A stretch of 64,000 nt of DNA, taken from Rosa chinensis. Its lineage: Eukaryota > Streptophyta > Magnoliopsida > Rosales > Rosaceae. The translations under genes and the position numbers were made by a program. A model generated the notes under the pieces. The model had not been told where the DNA came from. It ran no database searches and saw nothing but the letters and a program-made list of their open reading frames with translations. Positions 53,526-63,678 of this stretch are shown one piece after another. The stretch covers positions 124,001-188,000 of the forward strand of contig NW_020126829.1 in assembly GCF_002994745.2 (NCBI RefSeq), in the 5' to 3' direction. Each line of letters starts with the position of its first letter. Positions within the stretch are counted from its first letter, which is position 1.

Positions 53526-56078
53526 CTGGAGCCATGTAGCCATAAGACCCCGCTACAGCAGTCCAGTTTGAGGAATCTGAGCTCAATAGTCTTGCTGTTC
53601 CAAAGTCTGATAGCCATGGCACGAAATCCCGATTTAATAATATGTTGCTCAAAGTTATGTCGCGGTGAATGATTTGGTGAGAGCAGTCATTATGCAAGTG
53701 AGAAATAGCATCAGCTATTCCTTGCACAATTTCCACCCTTGTGCCCCAGCCAAGTACATCTGCTTCGCCCTCCACTCCATAAAATACCATTTTCAAACTG
53801 CCTCTCTCTGCATATTCATACACCAAGTACAAGCACCCCTTCCAGGAACAGAATCCATAAAGTTTTATTACATTTCTGTGCATCACTTCTGTCAAGGTTC
53901 TTATCTCATTTTCAAAACTCTTGCGATTCAATTCTGGAATGTCGTCACTAGAATCTACTGACATATTCAATTTCTTAACTGCAACGACTCTGCGTCTGTC
54001 CAACACAGCCTTGTAGACACTTCCAAAACCTCCTCTTCCAATGAGGTACTTTTCATCAAAGTTCTCGGTGGCAGTGATGATTTCAGAAAATGTCAGTTTA
54101 CCATGTCTTCCCCAAATAATTGAATCAAAACTTTTAGACACCTTAGGATGATCGATTTTTCCGAGATTTGATTTCTTGCAGGTCTTAAGAACTACAGCAG
54201 ATATGGTTACCAACAGCAATAAACCACAAATGGGAACAAGGACGCCAACAAGAATTTTCTTGTTGGACTTTTTGGGACCTGAAGTGCATGGAGTTAGTCC
54301 CTCTGTTTCACCACACAAACCACTATTTCCAATGAAAGCATTATTAGGAAGCTTCTTTTGGAAAATGCCACCAGTTGGGATTGGACCTGTCAAGTTGTTG
54401 TAAGAAAAATCAATGCCGACAAGACTAGCCATTCTGGAAAATGTTGATGGTATATTCCTGGAGAGTTGGTTATGCGAGACATTTAGAATCTCCAACATTA
54501 TAAGCTTGGCAAGGTTTAATGGTAGTGATCCCGAGAATGTATTGCTGCTTAGGTCCAACAAGTACTGCAGGTGTAGATTACCAATCTCCTCTGGTATTCC
54601 ACCTGATAATTTGTTGTGGCTTATGTTCAAGCTTGTTAACCTCTGAAACGTTCCAGGGGCGACTGGTAATACCCCTGTAAAATTATTATCAGACAAATCA
54701 AGAAACTCAAGCCTTGTCAATTTGCCAAGAAACCGAGGGATAACTCCTGTCAAGTAGTTCCTGCTGAGACTGAGATAGAACAACAAGCTTAGATTCCCAA
54801 TGGCAACTGGAAATTCCCCACTGAATTCATTAGAGCCTAGGTTTAGCTTCTGCAATTGTCTTAACTGCCCAAGCTCAGGTGGGATTTGACCAGAAATTCT
54901 ATTTCCATCCATTTGCATATCCGTGATGTTTTTGCACTCTCCCCATTGTGGCGAGAGTTGACCAACGAACTTGTTGTGACTAAGATAAATTACTTCAAGA
55001 TGGGGATGAACACCAAATGCATTGGTGATGTTTCCGGTGAATTGGTTTACTTCAACCCAGACTCCAATTAATGCAGAACAATTTCTCAAGCACTCAGGCA
55101 ATGGCCCTGTGAAGTTGTTATTGTGCACAAAGAATCCCTGCAAAGAAAATCCACTACACAACTCGGGCGGCAATTCTCCAGAGAAGCTGTTCCATGCCAA
55201 GTCAATATATATCATGTTAGGACTATACTTCCCGAAATCACTGGGAATGGTACCCCAAAACCTATTAGTGAAAACGGAAAACCACTCTAGTTTTCTTAGG
55301 TGAGAAATAGTTTTTGGCAACTCCCCTTCAAGTTGGTTTATGCTGACTTGAAAGTCAACCATGGAAGTCATGTTTCCAACCTCTGGGGGGATTGGGCCGC
55401 AAAGGCTGTTGTTGTAAAGGTCCAAACTTTGAAGATTTGTGAGGTTCCAGAATTTCATAGGAATCGGCCCTGTGAACTGGTTCAACGAAAGGTCCAACTC
55501 TATCAAAACTTTCAAGTTTCCTATCTCTGAGGGAATTGATCCAGAGAAATTGTTTTCGTACAGCCAGAGGATATCAAGTTTTGTCAACAGGCCAATTTCT
55601 GCTGGAATTTTCCCATTGAAGCTATTGTTTCCTAAAGAAAGCTTCTGAAGATTTGTGAGGTTCCAGAATTTCATAGGAATCGGCCCTGAGAGCTGGTTTC
55701 CCCCAAGGTACAATTGTCTCAAAACATTCAAGTTTCCTATCTCTGAGGGAATTGATCCAGAGAAATTGTTTCTGCTCAGCCAGAGGAGATCAAGTTTTGT
55801 CAACAGGCCAATTTCTTCTGGAATTTTCCCACTGAGTTTATTCATAGCCAAGGACAAATAAGTTAGGTTGGTACAAAGACCAAGCTCAGAAGAGATTGAA
55901 GAGTTCAAGGAATTCCTTCCAAGGTCTAGGTGCTGAAGCTCCCTGAGTTGGCCTACAGAGGATGGGATTTTGCCTTCAAGGGAATTGTTATAAAGGCTAA
56001 TAAATTGAAGACCAGATATCAAACCAATATCTTCCGGAATTGGACCACTAAAGTTGTTCGATTCCAAATAAAGGTGCT
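53526..56078 (-). CDS. RLK copy C exon 1, 3' part
   Basis: It resumes the LRR (KHLYLESNNFSGPIPEDIG) after E4 and holds the remaining LRRs, membrane span and kinase to GYMAP. The donor is CCAG/GTATCA with the intron starting at 53525. The 141-bp intron ends GAGCATGCAG at 53385. Kinase Lys, HRD and DFG residues are all present. Confidence 0.88.
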
Positions 56079-56083
56079 TAATG

Positions 56084-56278
56084 TGTTAGTGTGAGTCATC
56101 GTTCCCTATTAGGAATAGACTGCAAGGGAATATATCGTTGTAAATACTTACCTTGTATATGTGGTAGTACAGTAGTACACAATAGTTGTAGTACGATTGT
56201 AATCTGTTTATATACACCACAGATTGGGTGTAATAATTTATTAGAAAATTCACTATCTCAATCTCGTTATATTTGAGT
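56084..56278 (+). repeat. E4 5' LTR
   Basis: 195 bp, starts TGTTAGTG and ends ATTTGAGT. A TTTATATACACC box near 56208 is the probable TATA element. Confidence 0.93.
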
Positions 56279-56290
56279 TGGTATCAGAGC
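56279..56290 (+). other. E4 primer-binding site (tRNA-iMet)
   Basis: TGGTATCAGAGC, the standard complement of the 3' end of initiator tRNA-Met, directly after the LTR. Confidence 0.95.
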
Positions 56291-57089
56291 GAAGATCCGA
56301 AAGGATTTTGTCTCTTGTTCTTTCTAAATTCAGTCAGAACCCCGTTGTTAGGGTTTGTTTGCATCCTCGGCATCCGTCAAAACTTTGACTTCGGCGCCGT
56401 CATCTCCACTTGTAATCCTAGGCGTCCGTCAAAGAACAATCACTTTGTCTTTGACTTCGGCGTCATCTCCAGGTTGTTGTGCATCAGATCCAGCATCAGA
56501 GTTGACATTCCACGGCATCATATCGGCATCAGACGAAGTTCCGACCTGTTCGTCGCACCCCAGGTCGTCGCTGTCGTCCAGAGTTGGTCGCACTCCGCTG
56601 CTGTCCCCAGGCTGTCGCTGGCACTCCGTCGTTTCTGCTCAACACTTCGGCCTCGTCCTCAGTCCAGGACCGCCGTCTCTCATCTTCGACCGGCTTCGTC
56701 TTCGACCGGCTTCGTCGTTGTGTTCAAGGCCGCTGTCGCTCGTCTCCAAGACCGCTGTCGCTCGACCAGTTCACAGATCGGTGATTCCAGATTGATTCCA
56801 GTCAGATCTTCAACTCGTCAGATCCATCTCCGGTCAACTCGGTGATTCCAGATCGATCTCAACTCGGTCAACTCGGTGAGTCAACCGGCCTCAACTCAGT
56901 GAATCAACCCACCTCAACTCGGTCAACTCGGTGATTGAGTCGGTCAACCCATTCAGCTTAGTCAAACAGGTTCAAAAAAAAAAAAAAAAAAAAAAGTTGT
57001 TACTATTTGTTTGATTTTGTTTGGAGACATTTGTTATTATTTCCGCTGCGCACTTTGGGATTTGTATATTTTTCTAGTGTATTATTGCA
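56291..57089 (+). other. E4 5' leader with short tandem repeats
   Basis: C/T-rich leader. CTTCGACCGG repeats near 56685-56715 and CCGCTGTCGCTCG units near 56730-56765. CTCAACTCGGTSAAT-type units run at 56834-56950, then a poly(A) run at 56974-56994. Short upstream frames are not thought to be genes. Confidence 0.65.
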
Positions 57090-60000
57090 ATGGGTGGTGA
57101 TGACAGTGAAGGTCAGAGTTCTAAGACCAATGAGGTCCAGAGGGTTGAAGTCTCTGTCAAGAACTCAGAAGGTGGTTCTTTTGGGGGTACCAAACTCACT
57201 GGTGCTAATTTCCGAACATGGAAGAAGATTATGTCTGTTTATCTCCGTGGGATACACAAAATGGGGCATGTGACTGGAACAATCAAGGCTCCTAGTGAAG
57301 ATAATGTGGAGGCCTATACTAAGTGGGAAGATGATGATGGGTTTGTCATGTCAATTCTATTTCGAGCCATGACTGATGATGTGCTACAAATGGTAGAGGA
57401 GTGTGAAACTGCTGAGGCGATATGGAAGACGTTGGGAGATCTCTATACAAATGAGTCTGATTTTATACAGGTTCATGAATTGATGTGCAAAGCTGCTAAT
57501 ATGCAACAGAATGGGCAACCAGTAGCTGTGTATTTCACTAAGCTGAAGAATGTATGGGCTGAAATTGATCAGAAGCGTCCTTGCAAGATCAAGAATCAGG
57601 AAGATCTTGTGTGGTACCAGAAAGAGAAGGAGCTAGAACGGGTTCATGTGTTCTTGAGAGGACTTGATGAGAAGCATAGTAGTGCCAAGGGAGAATTGCT
57701 CAGAATGCCAGACCCTCCTAGTTTGAACACAGCTTTTACATACATCCGCAAGGATGAGTCTCAACAGGAAAGTGTCAAACATGCACAGGTTGAAGTCTCT
57801 AGCCTAGCCATTCAGGCCAAGTCACCGGCCCCTTTCCTTCAGCAGCAGAATTCAGCCCCTCTTCATCAGCAAGGTTTCCCACAAGGCTTCACCAATCGCG
57901 CTCGTCCTCAATGTTCTTATTGCAACGACCTTGGGCATGTTCGAGAGACTTGTTGGAAGTTGAACCCTCACCTGAAACCGAAAAAGCAAGGTTATCGTCC
58001 TAAGGCGAAAGCAGCTGCTGTTCAATTAGTCCAAGAACCAGATTTCTATGGCGTAGCTGGCCAAGATCATCATACAGCAGGTGGAGCTACTCCTACAGCC
58101 TCTATAGCTGGTCGAGGTAAAATTGGTATGGCTTTAAAGGTTTCTCACTTTGTTGGTTCTGATACATGGATTATTGATTCTGGTGCCTCCGATCATATGA
58201 CTTATGATAAATCATATTTTACTGAGTTGTCTTCCCCACCAGTGTCCTATGTCACCAATGCCAATGGTGAGGCTTTTCCTGTGTTAGGTTCAGGGTCAGT
58301 GCGTATTACTCCTACCTTAGAACTTCATAATGTGTTATATGTGCCTGACTTATCTCATCACTTGATATCTGTCCCACAATTGAACACTGAGTCTAAATGC
58401 TCTGTAACCTTTTATCCTATGTATGTGATTTTTCAGGATCTTCTCACCAGGGAGATAGTCGGTCGGGGGTATCTGAGGGGCCGGTTGTTCCATCTGGATC
58501 AGACATACGCAGGAGAGAAACCAGGAGCACCGTCCAGAGCCGCTTTGACTTCGACTTCTGATAAGCTAAGTGAGATTTGGTTGTGGCATCGCCGTTTAGG
58601 GCATCCATCTTTTAGTCTTATGAAGAAAACCATGCCTACTCTGTTTATTGGTGTGGATGAGTCAATTTTACATTGTGAAACATGTGTCTTGGCCAAGAGT
58701 CATCGTGCTACTTATTCTCCTAGTATTTCTAATAAAAGTGTTATTCCCTTTGAGTTGATTCATTCTGATGTTTGGGGTCCTTCTAGAGAGCCTACTGTAT
58801 CGGGTATGCGATATTTTGTGTTGTTTATTGATGATTGTACAAGATTGTCATGGGTTGCTCTTCTTAAAACCAAAGCTGAAGTCTTCCCCGCTTTTCAAAC
58901 CTTTCGTAATCTTGTTCAGACACAATATCATAGCACCATTAAAGTCCTTCGTTCTGACAATGGGGGGGAGTATGTGAATCATGTGTTCCAAGAATTTTTT
59001 CAAAACCATGGGATTGTTCACCAAACCACGTGTCCACAAACACCAGAACAGAATGGAGTGTCCGAACGGAAAAACCGTCATTTACTTGATATGGCTCGTG
59101 CCCTTCTTTTTAGTGCTCATATGCCTAAGTATCTTTGGGGCGATGCTATACATGCTTCCTCTCATCTTATCAATCGTCTTCCATCTAGTGTCCTTCAGGG
59201 CAAAATTCCTTTTGAGGTTCTCGCCTCTCATGTCTCCTTACCATCTTTTCACAATCTTCCAGCTCGTGTTTTTGGTTGTGTTGCCTTTGTCCATGTACCA
59301 AAAAATCAGAGGTCTAAGTTAGATGCCCGGGCCCTTAAGTGTGTGTTTGTTGGCTACGGAGGTCATCAGAAGGGGTACAAGTGTTATCATCCACCCACCA
59401 GAAAGTATTATGTCACTATGGATGTTACTTTCTTTGAAGACATGAGTTATTTCTCCTCTTCAGATACAGCTCTTCAGGGGGAGAATTCATATTTTGAAGA
59501 GCTATATCATGGAGAGGGGGAGGAATCAGAGGGAGAAGGAGAAGGCACACAGCCAGGAGGTATTTTGACGGATCCGGTTGAAACTATTAGCTCGCCTCCT
59601 CCAGCAGCAGAAGCACCAGTTTCCATCACTCAGAATGAGGTTGAAGACACAACTGCCCCTCCTGCCATCGCTTCTACCCCTGACCCACAGCTTCCTGGTA
59701 CTGAAGATCATCCATTTGAGGTATGTCCATCCACTGATACTAGTAGTAGTGAGTCTAATGTTGAGCAATATGTGTTACCACATAGGACCACTCGAGGTCA
59801 ATCAGCCAAAAGATATGAACCTACTCTTACTGCCAAATCAACATATCCAGTAGCCAACTATATGTCCACTAGTAGGTTATCTAAGTCATATGCATCATTT
59901 GTGAATCAAATATCTGCTGTATCAGTACCTAACAAAGTGCAGGATGCATTGGGGGATCCAAAGTGGAGGAAGGCTATGGATGAAGAGATGGAGGCGTTGC

Positions 60001-61466
60001 AGAAGAACAGTACTTGGCAACTTGTGTCTCCACCACAAGGCAAGAAGGCTGTAGGCTGTCGTTGGGTGTTTACCGTGAAGCATAATGCAGATGGATCAGT
60101 GAATCGATACAAAGCACGTCTTGTAGCAAAGGGATTTACTCAGACGTATGGTATAGACTATGATGAAACTTTTGCTCCTGTTGCCAAGATGAATACTATT
60201 CGGGTTTTGCTCTCGTTCGCTGCTAGTTTAAACTGGCCACTCCGACAATTTGATGTCAAGAATGCATTTCTTCATGGAGAGTTAGCTGAGGAAGTATACA
60301 TGTGCCTCCCACCAGGGTATGTAGTTGCTTCTCCTGGTGAGTTTGTATGCAAATTGAGAAAATCTCTGTATGGTCTCAAACAGTCACCTCGTGCTTGGTT
60401 TGGAAGATTTTCACAGTTCATGCGGAAGGTTGGTTACAGGCAGAGCAACTCAGACCATACCTTGTTTCTCAAGCATCAACAGGGGAAGGTAACAGCTCTA
60501 ATTATCTATGTGGATGATATGGTAATCACTGGTAATGACACTGTTGAGATGGATAGACTGCAGAGACAGCTAGCTTCTGAGTTTGAGATGAAGGACTTGG
60601 GTGAGCTTAAGTACTTCTTAGGAATTGAGGTAGCCAGGGGGAGAGAAGGAATCTATCTGTGCCAGAGGAAGTATGTTCTTGACTTGCTGACAAAGACAGG
60701 TTTATTAGATTGCAGACCTATTGATACTCCTATTGAGCAGAACCATGGTTTAGCTGAGTATCCAGATCAGGTACCTACTGATCGAGCTCGCTATCAGAGG
60801 TTAGTTGGGCGCTTGATTTATTTGGCTCATACCAGACCTGACGTTGCGTATGCAGTGAGCGTGGTGAGTCAGTTCATGCATAATCCGAGTGAGAGTCACA
60901 TGGATGCTGTTATGCGAATTCTGAAGTACTTGAAGTCAGCTCCAGGTAGGGGAGTACTATTTTCTAAACACAACGACATTCTTGAGGTTTGTGGCTTCAC
61001 AGATGCAGATTGGGCTGGAAATATCACAGACAGGAGGTCGACATCAGGTTACTTTACCTTTGTGGGAGGTAATTTGGTTACATGGAAGAGTAAGAAACAG
61101 AAAGTTGTTGCACGTTCTAGTGCTGAGGCGGAGTATAGAGGTATGGCTCACGGAGTGTGTGAATTGTTGTGGCTGAGAAATCTGTTACGTGATCTAGGTT
61201 TCATACTCAAAAATTCCATGCAGTTGTATTGTGACAACAAGGCAGCTATTGACATATCACAGAATCCAGTACAGCATGATCGTACTAAGCATGTGGAAGT
61301 TGATCGTCACTTTATAAAAGAGAAGCTAGATGCCAAAATCATTAGCTTTCCTTTTGTTCCAACTGAAGAGCAACTTGCAGACGTACTTACCAAAGGAGTT
61401 TCCAGGAAGGCATTTTATGACTCACTAAGCAAGTTGGGCATGGTTGATGTATATGCGCCAACTTGA
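57090..61466 (+). CDS. gag-pol: E4 Gag-Pol polyprotein, full-length
   Basis: One 1,458-codon frame from a true ATG at 57090. Gag fills the first 300 residues (KLTGANFRTWKKIMSVYL), with zinc knuckle CSYCNDLGHVRETC at 275-288. The protease active site is DSGASDHM at 363. The integrase zinc domain starts WHRRLGHPS at 499; its catalytic acids are Asp560 (HSDVWGP), Asp623 (RSDNGGEY) and Glu659 (NGVSERKN), giving the D-D-35-E spacing. Reverse transcriptase has YVDD at 1140-1143. RNase H has DADWAG at 1305 and SSAEAEYR near 1345. Every catalytic residue I looked for is present. The frame ends TGA right before the polypurine tract. Its RT and RNase H resemble the fragment at 10146-11325. The protein assembles particles in the cytoplasm and inserts cDNA in the nucleus. 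Confidence 0.97.
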   Translation: MGGDDSEGQSSKTNEVQRVEVSVKNSEGGSFGGTKLTGANFRTWKKIMSVYLRGIHKMGHVTGTIKAPSEDNVEAYTKWEDDDGFVMSILFRAMTDDVLQMVEECETAEAIWKTLGDLYTNESDFIQVHELMCKAANMQQNGQPVAVYFTKLKNVWAEIDQKRPCKIKNQEDLVWYQKEKELERVHVFLRGLDEKHSSAKGELLRMPDPPSLNTAFTYIRKDESQQESVKHAQVEVSSLAIQAKSPAPFLQQQNSAPLHQQGFPQGFTNRARPQCSYCNDLGHVRETCWKLNPHLKPKKQGYRPKAKAAAVQLVQEPDFYGVAGQDHHTAGGATPTASIAGRGKIGMALKVSHFVGSDTWIIDSGASDHMTYDKSYFTELSSPPVSYVTNANGEAFPVLGSGSVRITPTLELHNVLYVPDLSHHLISVPQLNTESKCSVTFYPMYVIFQDLLTREIVGRGYLRGRLFHLDQTYAGEKPGAPSRAALTSTSDKLSEIWLWHRRLGHPSFSLMKKTMPTLFIGVDESILHCETCVLAKSHRATYSPSISNKSVIPFELIHSDVWGPSREPTVSGMRYFVLFIDDCTRLSWVALLKTKAEVFPAFQTFRNLVQTQYHSTIKVLRSDNGGEYVNHVFQEFFQNHGIVHQTTCPQTPEQNGVSERKNRHLLDMARALLFSAHMPKYLWGDAIHASSHLINRLPSSVLQGKIPFEVLASHVSLPSFHNLPARVFGCVAFVHVPKNQRSKLDARALKCVFVGYGGHQKGYKCYHPPTRKYYVTMDVTFFEDMSYFSSSDTALQGENSYFEELYHGEGEESEGEGEGTQPGGILTDPVETISSPPPAAEAPVSITQNEVEDTTAPPAIASTPDPQLPGTEDHPFEVCPSTDTSSSESNVEQYVLPHRTTRGQSAKRYEPTLTAKSTYPVANYMSTSRLSKSYASFVNQISAVSVPNKVQDALGDPKWRKAMDEEMEALQKNSTWQLVSPPQGKKAVGCRWVFTVKHNADGSVNRYKARLVAKGFTQTYGIDYDETFAPVAKMNTIRVLLSFAASLNWPLRQFDVKNAFLHGELAEEVYMCLPPGYVVASPGEFVCKLRKSLYGLKQSPRAWFGRFSQFMRKVGYRQSNSDHTLFLKHQQGKVTALIIYVDDMVITGNDTVEMDRLQRQLASEFEMKDLGELKYFLGIEVARGREGIYLCQRKYVLDLLTKTGLLDCRPIDTPIEQNHGLAEYPDQVPTDRARYQRLVGRLIYLAHTRPDVAYAVSVVSQFMHNPSESHMDAVMRILKYLKSAPGRGVLFSKHNDILEVCGFTDADWAGNITDRRSTSGYFTFVGGNLVTWKSKKQKVVARSSAEAEYRGMAHGVCELLWLRNLLRDLGFILKNSMQLYCDNKAAIDISQNPVQHDRTKHVEVDRHFIKEKLDAKIISFPFVPTEEQLADVLTKGVSRKAFYDSLSKLGMVDVYAPT

Positions 61467-61473
61467 GGGGGAG
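61464..61473 (+). other. E4 polypurine tract
   Basis: TGAGGGGGAG, overlapping the Gag-Pol stop codon and abutting the 3' LTR. Confidence 0.9.
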
Positions 61474-61668
61474 TGTTAGTGTGAGTCATCGTTCCCTATT
61501 AGGAATAGACTGCAAGGGAATATATCGTTGTAAATACTTACCTTGTATATGTGGTAGTACAGTAGTACACAATAGTTGTAGTACGATTGTAATCTGTTTA
61601 TATACACCACAGATTGGGTGTAATAATTTATTAGAAAATTCACTATCTCAATCTCGTTATATTTGAGT
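61474..61668 (+). repeat. E4 3' LTR
   Basis: 195 bp, identical to the 5' LTR; followed by TAATG. Confidence 0.95.
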
Positions 61669-61673
61669 TAATG

Positions 61674-62470
61674 TTGGGAAAGTTATATGGGAATGGCCCT
61701 TGGAATCGGTTATCGGTGAGATTGAGAGATTCAAGCTTGACCAGGTTGGTAACTACCAATTTTGGTATTTGGCCAGTGAAAAGATTTCCAGACAAATCCA
61801 GGAAGGTCAAGTTCCTACATTCAGATATAAATTCTGGGAACTCTGAATCTAAATTATTCCCATAAAGATCAAGGTAGCTCAACAAAGGAAAGCCTGAAAA
61901 TTTAGACCAGTCAGGAGTGTCTAAGTGGTTACCTCCAAGAAGCAAATATTGTACCTTTTTGAGATTGTCCAGCTGATAGGGAATGGTACCACTGAGATAG
62001 TTGTTGTTGAGACTTAGAAAATGAAGCTCCGTTAACTTGCCCATTTCCGCAGGCACTTCTCGTTCCAAGGTATTGTTTCCCAAATCCAAGGTTGTGAGCT
62101 TGGTGAGGTTGCCAATGGCAGATGGTATAGGCCCTGAGAAATTGTTGCCACTGACGTTGAAATGGGTGAGATCGAAAAACTTGTTGAAATTGAACTGTGT
62201 TAGTGCTGAGGTGATGTTGAAGTTTGCAAGGTGAATTTCGGAAACTGTTTTGGTATTGTGGTTGCAGACAATGGCAGACCAGTTGCACAGGTTGTTTAGG
62301 TTTGTGAGCGACCATGAATTCAGGGAAGGTGGTGAAGAAGCAAAGCTGTTCTTCCATTTTAGGAGAGCTTCAGCTTGTATTCTTTGTGATGACGTGGCCT
62401 GCAATGGTAGCAAAAAGAGCAAGAATATATGAAGGAGGAGATGCAGAGGAGTCTCCTGAACTGCTTTCAT
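61674..62470 (-). CDS. RLK copy C exon 1, 5' part
   Basis: ATG at 62470 is preferred because the signal peptide follows directly; the frame upstream has no other ATG. It encodes the signal peptide, the LRR N-terminal cap and the first eight or so LRRs, ending PFPYNFPNI at the E4 target site. Confidence 0.88.
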
Positions 62471-62866
62471 GATGTTGTGCTCGATCCAATAAAGCTGCAC
62501 AGAAGGAGGAATCTACACCAGGAGAGGATCAATTTTGAAGCAAGAGGTTGATTTTTTAAGTTCTCTGAATAGTTTTGAGGAGACTTAAAATGACTTGGGA
62601 AGCTCATTCAGCAAGTCGGTCCACACTTGACCTGTAGTTTTTCACTTTTTCTTTTGAATGCAATAGAAACTCCACCTATGAATGAGTGCCCCATGTTTCA
62701 TGTTTTAACCTTTTGATTTTTTTTAAACAGTGAGAGCTGAAATTCCTAACCGACAACTAATATCACTTGATAAGGAAATTTTTGAACCAAGTTTTTGTGT
62801 TCCTTTTAACTTTCCTGATGTTATTCAAGGATATGCCTATGAATGGTTTAAAGCAAGTCAAAAGTC
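62471..62866. other. RLK copy C upstream flank
   Basis: The promoter-proximal region of copy C is here, but I see no clear TATA box at the expected distance. The 62780-62866 part may be 5' sequence of the SmB-like fragment. No other gene. Confidence 0.4.
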
Positions 62867-63145
62867 TAAATAGAGTAAGGGCCGCCGCAGATGGCCAGGG
62901 GATACCAGCGCGGTCCACCTCAGTTTCCAGGCCCTCCACCAATGCAGTTTGCTCAGAGACCAATGGGGCCTCCTGGCCAGGTGATGAGGGGTCCACCGCC
63001 TCCGCCGCGGCCTGGAATGCAAGGTCCACCGCCTCGTCCTGGGATGCCTCCTCCACCTGGTGGTGTTCCTTTGTATGGACAGCCTCGTGGCATGCCGCCT
63101 CCACCCAACTCTCAGAACCAGCAACAAAATCAGCAGCAACAGTGA
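62867..63145 (+). pseudogene. SmB-like spliceosomal protein, C-terminal fragment
   Basis: An open stretch encodes QMARGYQRGPPQFPGPPP, RPMGPPGQVMRGPPPPPRPG and PPPPGGVPLYGQPRGMPPPP, then a Gln/Asn-rich end and TGA at 63143-63145. Pro/Gly/Met-rich repeats of this kind form the tail of the snRNP core protein B (SmB), which is part of spliceosomal snRNPs in the nucleus. The ATG at 62891 lies within the repeat and is unlikely to be a real start. The Sm fold that should precede it is not in the window. Sequence after the stop looks like a 3' untranslated region. Probably a gene fragment, although a last exon of a distant gene cannot be excluded. Confidence 0.6.
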
Positions 63146-63287
63146 TTTGGCATAAACAGGTTATGATCGGAGGGTTTCCAAGTGGTGTTGAATGCCGGAC
63201 ATTTTGAACCTAGATTCAGTTCTGTAAACGAGTTTGAGCATGTCTAAATAGAGTACTTTCTGTTAGAATTTGTGGCTTTGATACCAC
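63146..63287. other. 3' flank of SmB fragment and primer-site-like sequence
   Basis: Ends GCTTTGATACCAC (63275-63287). On the minus strand this reads GTGGTATCAAAGC, a tRNA-iMet-type primer site abutting the LTR at 63288. Confidence 0.5.
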
Positions 63288-63678
63288 TGTTGGAATTTGG
63301 TGCGGATGCTTTAGTAGTAGTGGGCTAGGACAATGTGTTTAGGAAAAGATGTTTAGGAGCTAGGTGAGCTAGGACTAGAAGTGGAGGAGGTGCTAAAGAG
63401 TTAGAAACAGAGGAGGTTGTTCAAGAAAGAAAAACAGAGGAGAGAAACTATTGACTTATGCTTGGTTCATTCATTAATTACAAGAGTACATCCACATATA
63501 TATATAGGAGCTGTTAACCGACATTCACATGATTATCTCCACTCCACCGACTTAAGCTCATAAATATCTACTTCTTTCTAGATTTTTCTGCAACTTCTCA
63601 ATTACAAGATGTTTCTAGACTAATCTAGTTAATTTGGGAATAGTTTAGAACACTCCAATGAGCATTACTGTTTTAACA
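63288..63678 (-). repeat. LTR (391 bp) flanked by both primer site and purine tract
   Basis: It begins TGTTGG and ends TTAACA. On its left is a minus-strand primer site (63275-63287). On its right is a minus-strand purine tract, TTAAGGAGGAG (63679-63689). The first would make it a 5' LTR of an element to the left, the second a 3' LTR of an element to the right. A TATATATATAGG box lies at 63497-63510. Confidence 0.6.

Larger units (their letters stand above)
56084..61668 (+). mobile_element. Ty1/Copia retrotransposon E4, intact and young
   Basis: A 5,585-bp element with 195-bp LTRs (56084-56278, 61474-61668) that are identical at every position. The target duplication is TAATG (56079-56083, 61669-61673). 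Primer site TGGTATCAGAGC and tract GAGGGGGAG are canonical. The single Gag-Pol frame is uninterrupted. Unlike most Copia LTRs, these end GAGT rather than CA. It lies in an LRR-coding exon of RLK copy C, in the opposite orientation. All features point to a recent, potentially autonomous insertion. Confidence 0.96.
53029..62470 (-). pseudogene. LRR receptor-like kinase copy C (MIK2-like), split by Copia E4
   Basis: A plasma-membrane receptor kinase with all its parts, interrupted by one insertion. Coding pieces are 62470-61674, 56078-53526 and 53384-53029, about 1,235 codons in total, close to the usual size of MIK2-like LRR-RLKs. Order: signal peptide (HLLLHIFLLFLLPLQATSS), LRR cap with LNNLCNWSAIVC, about 25 LRRs, membrane span (ILVGVLVPICGLLLLVTISAV), and a kinase with GRGGFGSVYKAV, VAVKKL, IIHRDITLSNILL, SDFGTARLL and GSYGYMAPE. 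E4 sits in the LRR between FPNI and KHLYLESNN with target duplication CATTA. Removing it restores the frame. As it stands the 5' part would read into the LTR and stop about 10 codons later, giving a secreted LRR fragment of about 275 residues. Receptor function is expected to be lost unless another allele is empty. Confidence 0.92.

Noticed and set aside
55300..55861. Plus-strand frames across RLK copy C
   Set aside because: Antisense shadows of LRR repeats; the minus strand carries the coherent kinase gene.
56273..56845. 190-codon frame in the E4 leader
   Set aside because: Its end lies in tandem repeats and it precedes the true Gag-Pol ATG. Composition is Ser/Arg/Pro with no domain.
62763..63104. 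Minus-strand frame of 113 codons over the SmB fragment
   Set aside because: It is the shadow of the Pro-rich repeat on the other strand.
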